Notes under the pieces: generated by a model
Databases searched by the model: none
Seen by the model: only the letters and a program-made list of their open reading frames with translations
Told to the model about the DNA's origin: nothing
In this document: positions 57,524 through 64,000 of the stretch, piece by piece
Position numbering within the stretch: the first letter of the stretch is position 1
Layout of the letters: the number at the start of each line of letters is the position of its first letter
DNA from: Neonectria sp. B-13
Taxonomy: Eukaryota; Ascomycota; Sordariomycetes; Hypocreales; Nectriaceae
Direction of reading: 5' to 3'
Assembly (NCBI GenBank): GCA_002682825.1
Contig: NOKP01000007.1
Span: forward strand, 1,736,001 to 1,800,000
DNA length: 64,000 bases
Program-made: the position numbers and the translations under genes

Positions 57524-58190
57524 AGTGTAGATTGCAGACTGCCAGATAGAAAATAGCTTATAGCACTATGATCTAGACAGAAGATTAATAGCAAGGAGAA
57601 GTATAAGACTAAGAATCCTTCGGAAGTATTTATAGTTCAATTCTTCACTGTTTATATTCCTGCTTGAGTCACTTTGTTTATTAATCATCTACTAGACGCG
57701 TGCGGCGGCTGAAATCCTCAACAGTTTATGGAAGTGGAGGCCTGCACGGCGCAATTATCCGCCGGCGGGAGCAAGCCCGACGGCCGTCACCGTCGGGGCG
57801 CATTACCTAATTGCAGCAAGACGAAAATGACACTCGAAAGTCTACTATGCATGCCGGTTAGCCTCAACCTATTGAGTTATGTAATTTCGAATGAATAAAA
57901 ATCGGTGTTCGTTATAAATCACTATTCTCGCGGAGTCGATTACGAGATATCATCGGCCGACAAGCCAGGAGAACGGAGCCCGTAGCGGACGAGCGGCATA
58001 ACCTTGCACCATCCTCGCACAGAGAACTTCCTTCAATCTCACTATCACTTCTACGTAGTGGATGCTGGGCGTGCACGTCGGTTTACTATATAATGTCCTT
58101 ACCTCCCAAGCTCAGCCAAGTGGTTTAAAGCCAGTCTCACAACACTCACAGTTCAAACTACCGAACCAACCTCGTGCACTATCAATTAGA
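57524..58190. other. Divergent promoter, carbonic anhydrase and NmrA-family gene
   Basis: 667 bp between two divergent starts. AT-rich ends surround a GC-rich core at about 57700-57815 that contains the palindromes listed separately. No gene is seen. Confidence 0.45.
57759..57788. promoter_or_regulatory. Two perfect 10-bp palindromes with CGG/CCG
   Basis: CCGCCGGCGG (57759-57768) and GACGGCCGTC (57779-57788) start 20 bp apart in the divergent promoter. Both hold CGG/CCG pairs, typical of zinc-cluster sites. Confidence 0.45.
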
Positions 58191-59427
58191 ATGGCCAAGA
58201 AGATCATCACTATTGTGGGCGTGACGGGCAGCCAGGTACGGAAAGGCCCCATACTGCGAAGCACTTGCCACCGTTTAGGACAACTAATCCGTAAAAGGGT
58301 GGCTCTGTTGCCGATGTCTTCCTCAAGGAGGGAGGCTGGCACATCCGCGGCCTCACTCGCGATCCAAACAAGCTGTCGAGTCAAGCTTGGGCCGACAAGG
58401 GCGTTGAACTTGTTAAGGCCGATATCAATGACGTCGCCACGTTGAAAACAGCCTTTGCTGGATCGAACGTGATATTTGGCGTCACCGATTTCTGGGGAGT
58501 CGTGTACGATCCTAAAGCACAAGCGCTGGCAGTGTCGACTGCCCGACCCGTGAACGAGGTCGCCTATGAGGCCGAGGTGCAACAGGGCCGTAACATCATA
58601 GACGCCGCAAATGCTACGGTTGAGACCTTGGATCGACTCGTGTTCTCAACTCTCTCGCATACGAAGAGGTGGAGTAAGGGGAAGTATACCCACAATCTCC
58701 ACTTTGATGCGAAGTGGGAGGGTGTTGAATATCTGAAGGCCACTTATCCAGCGCTAGACAAGAAGACCTCATATCTGCAGGTTGGGCTCTATGTTAATAA
58801 TTGGAAGAAGGGCCTCCATATGGCCCGGCCTACTAGGGTAAGTCTATGGATTATAGGACTTACTTGCGCAGTAATACCTGGTTTAACTGAGACTGAAACT
58901 GACATAACGGTAGCAACCTGACGGTACTTTTGTGCTGAGTGTTCCCATAGACGGTGACGCCCTGGTTCCCATGGTCGATGCGCGTCAAGACACAGGTATG
59001 TATTCCGCCTCATGCTTACAGGGAATTTCAGCAGCTAAGACTAGATGCTCAAGGGAAATTCACCAAGGCCCTTGTACAGGTTGAGCCTGGCAAGAATCTG
59101 CTCGGCTATGGTAGCTTAATGAGCTGGAACGGATTTGCGGCTCTGTGGGGGGAGATCCATGGCGTAACGTGTCGCTTCGAGCGCGTCGACCGCAAAGTCC
59201 TTGAAGACGCCGTCCCTGGCTGCGTTGGCGAGGAACTTGCGGATATGTTTGAGTACATTGGAGAATTTGGCTACGATGGTCGTGATCCAAGCGTTATTCA
59301 TCCTAGCGATGTAAGTGTTCTCCGTCTAACCTGCGGCCCTTTCTTACAATCATAACAGCTTGGCGTCCATATCCCGGTATACACTGTAGAAGAGTACATC
59401 AAGGGAGAAGAGTGGCCTGAGGTTTAA
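58191..59427 (+). CDS. NmrA-family NAD(P)-binding protein
   Basis: Exons 58191-58235, 58298-58837, 58914-58995, 59054-59310 and 59359-59427 give 330 residues, typical of NmrA/HSCARG-like proteins. The nucleotide-binding loop VGVTGSQGGSVA is rebuilt across intron 1. It is followed by the family strand GWHIRGLTRDPNKL, VELVKADINDVATLKTAF and VIFGVTDFWG. The C-terminal part includes LVPMVDARQDTGKFTKAL and ends EYIKGEEWPEV. Such proteins bind NADP and act as redox sensors or nitrogen-metabolite regulators; most have no enzyme activity. All four introns are phase-consistent. It is divergent from the carbonic anhydrase, 667 bp apart. Confidence 0.9.
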
Positions 59428-60489
59428 TAAGCTCAACGCTTGATGAAGGCACATTCTATATTAGTAGTACTTTTAGTAGAATTCAAACAATGTCGGCGCT
59501 GTCCCTTCCCCCTGATGAGCAGCTAGTTTTCAAGGCGAAAAGAGTATACCTATGCGTCATAATGTGCCTTCGTGGCTAGGCAGGCTTGCGTAGACTACCC
59601 TACTTAATTTTGCGGGCCAAAAACTAGCCTATATGCGATCTCCAGTCATTACAATTTATTCCAGGGGTTCATAAGGTGAGTCCCCCCCAGGCAAGAAGTC
59701 ACTGCAAAACATGCCCGAAGACGGCTTTGATCTACCGCAACACAAAGATATCCGATTTCAAGTCTATATTACCAAAGTATGAAAGCTATGCCGCCTTCAT
59801 CTACATAACACATGCATTTCCAGTCTTCGAATTGGTTTTGCAACAGGCTGGTTGAGTTGTCTCGCTCCGCCTGAAGGACCAAGACACCAGCAAGTCCCTG
59901 GACGCTAAGGAAAGGCAACTGTTTCCAACGAGGAGAATCGGTGATGGAGATTGGATGAAGGGTGAAATCAAGACTCTTTTGATCATATGAACGGCGCTCT
60001 CTGTTCGTTGACGACCCGGGTTTCGCAGAAGTCTGCGACCTTCATAGACTCCGCTCAGCCGCACGTGTGTATTAGGTGCATGGCGCGGATACCTCCCTGG
60101 GCTTCCTGGGACACAAAATCGTCCATTCAGTGCTAGAAGACCTAGTGTACGTTCCATCACCTTGGCCCTCATGCTGACCCTCTCCCTCGGGCTGGCCTCC
60201 CTCCCGCTGGCCCTCACACTCCCTCTGCTCTTGCTCTCGCTCTCTCCATTCTACACCCCCTTCTTCCTCCGTCCGGCTTACAATCTCGTCGGCCCATAGA
60301 AATGAGCTGCGGAAATCAGCCTGCTTAACTACGTCCTACACATACTGCTAGAACGGCAATACCAACCACATATACCACAGCAATAGCTCGCCCATTTCTC
60401 ACGATAAGTACCGGTGAACTACCTTAGCGTATCATGTAGTCCGGTAGCCCTTATAATATAATGTAATGTAGCTCATCATCCTCTTGTAC
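59428..60489. other. Intergenic, low-complexity pyrimidine tract
   Basis: About 1.06 kb. A C/T-rich tract at about 60175-60270 encodes a leucine-rich hydrophobic peptide on the plus strand but with no supported gene. Nothing else is recognised. Confidence 0.4.
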
Positions 60490-61080
60490 ACCAGAATGTT
60501 TTAGATGCCCCTATTGACTGTGTTTATCATCCGGATCCTCAAAAACTCCTTCATCCGCCCTAGCTGCGCTGTCATTCCACAACCTCTCCCAGAAATGCGC
60601 CAACGTGCGGCTATATTCCCTTACCGTTCTAGCCCTATACGGATTTCCATGGCCGCCGCCGTCGCTGCCGCCGCTGGATACCCACTCCTTCTATTTTATC
60701 TTGGACTCCAATATCCGCCGCACCACCCAATTCTTGTCCTTGCCCAGCCATTTGTTCCAGTCGTCTTATAAGAATGAGTACCCAACTCAGTACTCGCTGT
60801 AGTCGTCTTCAAGTTTGGACCACTCGATCCGCAACAGTCCCTTTACCCCCTTTAATTACCTTCACCATCGTCAGCTGCCCGAGCAAACCCCTTGCCTCCT
60901 CAACGAGCGTGTGCAGCATCTCGGAGAGCTGTCCCATGCCAAACTCAATCCGCCGGTATTTGATTCGATCGTCTTCCCAGTCAATACTGGTTCCCGTCGG
61001 CGTGTCGAACCATATATGCCTTGTATACGTACGAGACTCGTAGATCCAATCTGTCACAGTTTGACCACTGTACTAGCAGG
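60490..61080 (-). pseudogene. Relic resembling a fungal telomere-linked-helicase/DUF3505-type ORF
   Basis: On the minus strand, TRHIWFDTPTGTSIDWEDDR and FGMGQLSEMLHTLVEEARGL occur in one frame. Further on, in another frame, come NKWLGKDKNWVVRRILESK and YRARTVREYSRTLAHFWERL, with stops between. From memory this sequence style matches large ORFs carrying DUF3505-type regions, often linked to RecQ-like helicases or subtelomeric elements; a search is needed. Frameshifts and stops make it a relic. Confidence 0.42.
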
Positions 61081-62865
61081 ATTGCGACAGCAGTGACAGT
61101 AGCTTTGGAAATCAGATTTCTACCGTTATGAAGTATACAATAGGGAATATATGGCTCTACCGGGTATGAGCATCCACCCACCTGAAGGAATTCGGCGGGA
61201 AGAAGGAGTTCCAAGTCCACTAATCGAAAATCCCCAGATCCCAGCATTGGTGTCAGGCTGATGGACGTTAGCTTCGTGTGTGATAAGCTAGTGTACACAC
61301 CGGTTACCCAGGCTGGTTTAGTGGCAAGCTTTGCGAGAGGCATGAGGCATGGGTGCCTGACACCATGCCCGCACGAAAGTGTGGAAGGCGAACTTTGTGG
61401 AGGAAAGGCAGGATCAAATGGCCCGAGGAATGATATGGGTCAGAGCAAAGAAGATGATAGTGCTCGTTGGAAAAGAGAGGTGTGGAGGGAGAGAAATATT
61501 GTAACTGGAGCAAGTGTCTTTGTTTTATCATGCAACCCGTGACCCTGTTCAAGCTGAGGTTTTGTCTGGCCCAGATAATAAAGTGAGTAGAACTTTTTAT
61601 TTATTATCCTTCATTCTTGATGACTTCTTACCACGAAACATCCGCCACTTCTTTGCTGCCATTATCCGATGGCTATCGGTTTCAATCATCACCATGTACA
61701 AGTTGCACAAGCAACCCTCGATCTTCCTTGGACTAAGGTTTGAACCATCATACCACCGGATCACCTCAGTGTGGTGCACCGATATGCAGAGAATCTGGAT
61801 CCTGCGACAGCCCTGGTATCCCTTCGGGTTATCCATTTGAAGCACCCTCGTGACAACACCAAAAATACCCACAGTTATGGCCATTGACCAGCACATCATG
61901 ATGCAAGTAGCCTTCAGATTAATGTTGAACTACTGACCTACAATCCCATCAAGTCTAGTTGGTAATCAACCCAACGAACATGGTCTGGAGCATCTATCAC
62001 TCCTCTCACGGCTCCTTTCCTGGCGTACATTATGTGGTCGACACCGCAACCTTGGTCAGCAACGACAAATCGGAGATCGCAAGTTCTACCTTGGCTCCTG
62101 GATTACTAAACATCTACTTCACTTCGTTAGGTCACGGACTGTTGATCTGTAGCGAGAGCGAAGTTGGGCTGGATTAAACATAATTGAGTGGACAATACTC
62201 CACTAACCTCGAGATTCCTCTCTTTCGCACTGGCACAGAAACTCCAACTCAATCCATCTTCCGGCGAATGTATACAGATTCAAGACGCAATCACGAAGAG
62301 ACTCTTTGTGTAACAATGAAGACGGGCATCGCAAGCTCTCGGACAGGAGCTCCAAAAATCGAGAACAAGCGGTTGACTCCGATGGTCACACTCAATCTTC
62401 CCTGGACCAAGTACGTAAGGGTCAGCTAGGGCACCTTGTCAAACGAACGAGAGTCCTAAAGGAGGACTGACGGTGTCATCGTGGGCGATTTGGACGACTT
62501 GGCCGCCGATGTCTCCATACTGGTAGGTGTTATAATCTCATAAAGATGTATACGCACGAGATTAACCATAGTCATTATTCCTTAGATATACCGGGCTAGG
62601 TTCAAATGTGCTGTAGCGGTATGGAAAGAGGAGCTATGTGAAGACATATATGAGAATACAAGGCGTAGGTGTAACGCATGGGTAGCAGAAGGCAGCTAAC
62701 TCGAGACTTTGATACTAAGCGCCAAGAGCTAAGTTTTAGGATTTTCTAGCTGAGTTTTCAAACCTAGGTTTAAAGATTAAGCTTTAGCACTTTTTGGTAG
62801 AAGTAATAGAAGTAGTAATAATAGTACATACAGTAAGTAGAAAAAGATAGTAAATAAATCCAATC
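61081..62865. other. Long decayed region, AT-rich at its end
   Basis: 1.8 kb. Several 70-110 codon ORFs have no recognisable domain. DNA from about 62520 becomes AT-rich, consistent with heavily mutated sequence. Confidence 0.4.
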
Positions 62866-63321
62866 TTGACTCTTACCCATATTATCATTAATATATGCTT
62901 TTCTAACATTTCTCTGACCCTTAACCCTATGCTAACCCCCCCGGTTTCCCTCGTACTATACTTCATGTTCTACCTCTTCAATCCAGACCAAGCACTAGCC
63001 GAGAAACCCGAGTCCTACACACACGGCTCCTGGGAAGAAACGGTCCTCGCCATGCAAAACTGTTACGCTGCATTTTGGGAGACGGAAGGCGTACTGGAAA
63101 TGCTACGCTACGCTCGCGTATACGAGGCGCGAGACGCGCAGACTGCAGCCTAGCGGATACTGTTAGACGTGAGCGTGGACCGAATCTAGGAATATATCGA
63201 TTTTACCGTTGAGGAGGCCTCATACTTGGGTGAGCAGCAGCCATGGGGGAATTGGGGAGGCCCTACGAGAACCACGGCAGAGGATGGAAAATCGGAGGAC
63301 ACAAATGGTATGGAATTTTGA
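62866..63321 (+). pseudogene. Unidentified gene remnant with two in-frame TAGs
   Basis: One plus-strand frame runs 151 codons to a TGA at 63319-63321. Its protein-like part reads ALAEKPESYTHGSWEETVLA, then CYAAFWETEGVLEMLRYARV, and after a TAG continues DVSVDRI, TAG, EYIDFTVEEASYLGEQQPWG. Both TAGs fit CAG to TAG. I do not recognise the family. The upstream side passes into AT-rich DNA, so the 5' part is lost. Confidence 0.5.
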
Positions 63322-63417
63322 GGGGGAGTGGGTGACATGAACCCTCCTGAGCTTGACATCCTATAATTTGGAATCTACATTACATTACATATCTATATCT
63401 AGATAGCCTGACTTGGA

Positions 63418-64000
63418 TTAAATCTTACATGACCCTCCACGGAGAGAATCGATCGTATCCAAATCATCCTTGATTGATCCCAACTTCTTGACGTCGGCGT
63501 CTTTCATACCCCTCCTCGCGGTAGCCGCCTTGCCCCAATTCTCGCGACCCAATCCTGCACCCGCCAAGGTGCTAAACACAGTCATGAATGCGTTATCAGG
63601 GTCTTGGACGATGGCATACGCCATCAGTCCTGCCTCGCCAGCGGCCTCGACCATCTGCAAAGCGGCTCGAATCGCAGTCATACTGCTCGCCGCTGCCGCT
63701 TCACCGACGATGGGGATGAAGAAGAGAATGCCGCCGATGAAGTGGGCAATCATCTCCTCTCTCTCAGCCTTAGTAATCTTCTTAGCTTCCTCGACGACCT
63801 TTTCCATGCTCTCCACTGCCTGAGCCATTGTCAGCGCCGGGAGAGATGCTGCGTCGACCAAGTCTGACCAGTTGAGCTGGGAATCCAGATCGCCGATGGT
63901 CTTGAGTAGCTGGAGGCGCTGAAGGAGGTTCTTGGACTTGTCGTACGACTTGCCAATCACGTCCTTGGGATTGAAAACCTCGATGTTGTCGCTGGCTTGA
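63418..64000 (-). CDS. C-terminus of large GH18 chitinase/killer-toxin-like protein (5' partial)
   Basis: The minus-strand frame is open from the window edge to a stop at 63418 (194 codons). It reads NIEVFNPKDVIGKSYDKSKN at the edge, then DLVDAASLPALTMAQAVESM, a hydrophobic stretch IGGILFFIPIVGEAAAASS, and NAFMTVFSTLAGAGLGRENW before ending LRGGSCKI. I recall this tail from very large fungal GH18 chitinases of the killer-toxin alpha/beta-like group. The catalytic and LysM domains would lie beyond the window, so the assignment rests on the tail only. The visible part is intact. Confidence 0.55.
   Translation of the reverse strand, partial: QASDNIEVFNPKDVIGKSYDKSKNLLQRLQLLKTIGDLDSQLNWSDLVDAASLPALTMAQAVESMEKVVEEAKKITKAEREEMIAHFIGGILFFIPIVGEAAAASSMTAIRAALQMVEAAGEAGLMAYAIVQDPDNAFMTVFSTLAGAGLGRENWGKAATARRGMKDADVKKLGSIKDDLDTIDSLRGGSCKI

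Noticed and set aside
60170..60280. Hydrophobic leucine-rich small membrane protein
   Set aside because: Comes from a pyrimidine-rich low-complexity tract and has no splice-supported extension.
1..64000. tRNA, rRNA or CRISPR elements
   Set aside because: I saw no cloverleaf-like tRNA boxes or rRNA segments. The palindromic array at 46.4 kb has no unique spacers and the genome is eukaryotic.

Overview
The window is nuclear DNA of a filamentous ascomycete (Pezizomycotina; a plant- or soil-associated Sordariomycete is my best guess). The reasons are short GT-AG introns of about 47-130 bp in most genes, four Zn2Cys6 regulators, a full-length fungal PDR transporter, a cerato-platanin, a GLEYA adhesin and a PL3 pectate lyase. 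The species cannot be named from the sequence alone. I rebuilt spliced gene models by hand from frame and splice-site continuity.

Layout. 1-16.6 kb is a dense, mostly intact metabolic block: an aldehyde dehydrogenase cut by the window edge, a cytochrome P450, two transcription factors (one with both C2H2 and Zn2Cys6 domains), an NAD(P)-binding oxidoreductase divergent from its likely regulator, an amino-acid permease and a secreted carboxylesterase. 17.5-24.5 kb holds a GFA-like pseudogene, a third Zn2Cys6 factor, a pectate lyase and a membrane protein. 25.4-35 kb is accessory and decayed: a kinase/ankyrin relic, a GLEYA adhesin, a relic of a small cysteine-rich secreted protein, a cerato-platanin lacking one conserved cysteine, and a multiply broken gene of unknown function. 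35.9-40.5 kb is one large PDR-type ABC transporter. 43-44.2 kb has a tandem-repeat fragment and an NmrA-like relic.

45-53.1 kb is the most coherent functional unit: a short-chain dehydrogenase, a Baeyer-Villiger-type monooxygenase, an HSL-type esterase and a Zn2Cys6 regulator. This is the enzyme order expected for alcohol to ketone to ester/lactone to acid degradation. The monooxygenase and esterase are divergent, and their shared promoter carries three copies of an 11-bp CGG-containing motif at an exact 21-bp period. Both the dehydrogenase and the esterase show apparent one-base frame problems, so the unit may be decaying or the assembly may contain errors. 55-59.4 kb has a second dehydrogenase with an in-frame stop, a broken duplicate of the first dehydrogenase's 3' end, a beta-carbonic anhydrase hidden by five or more introns, and an NmrA-family gene. 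60-63.4 kb is mostly relics, and the window ends inside a large protein resembling the C-terminus of GH18 chitinases.

Many dead genes keep one frame and are broken by TAG/TAA/TGA codons that fit C-to-T change (CAG, CAA, CGA), as repeat-induced point mutation or deamination would produce.
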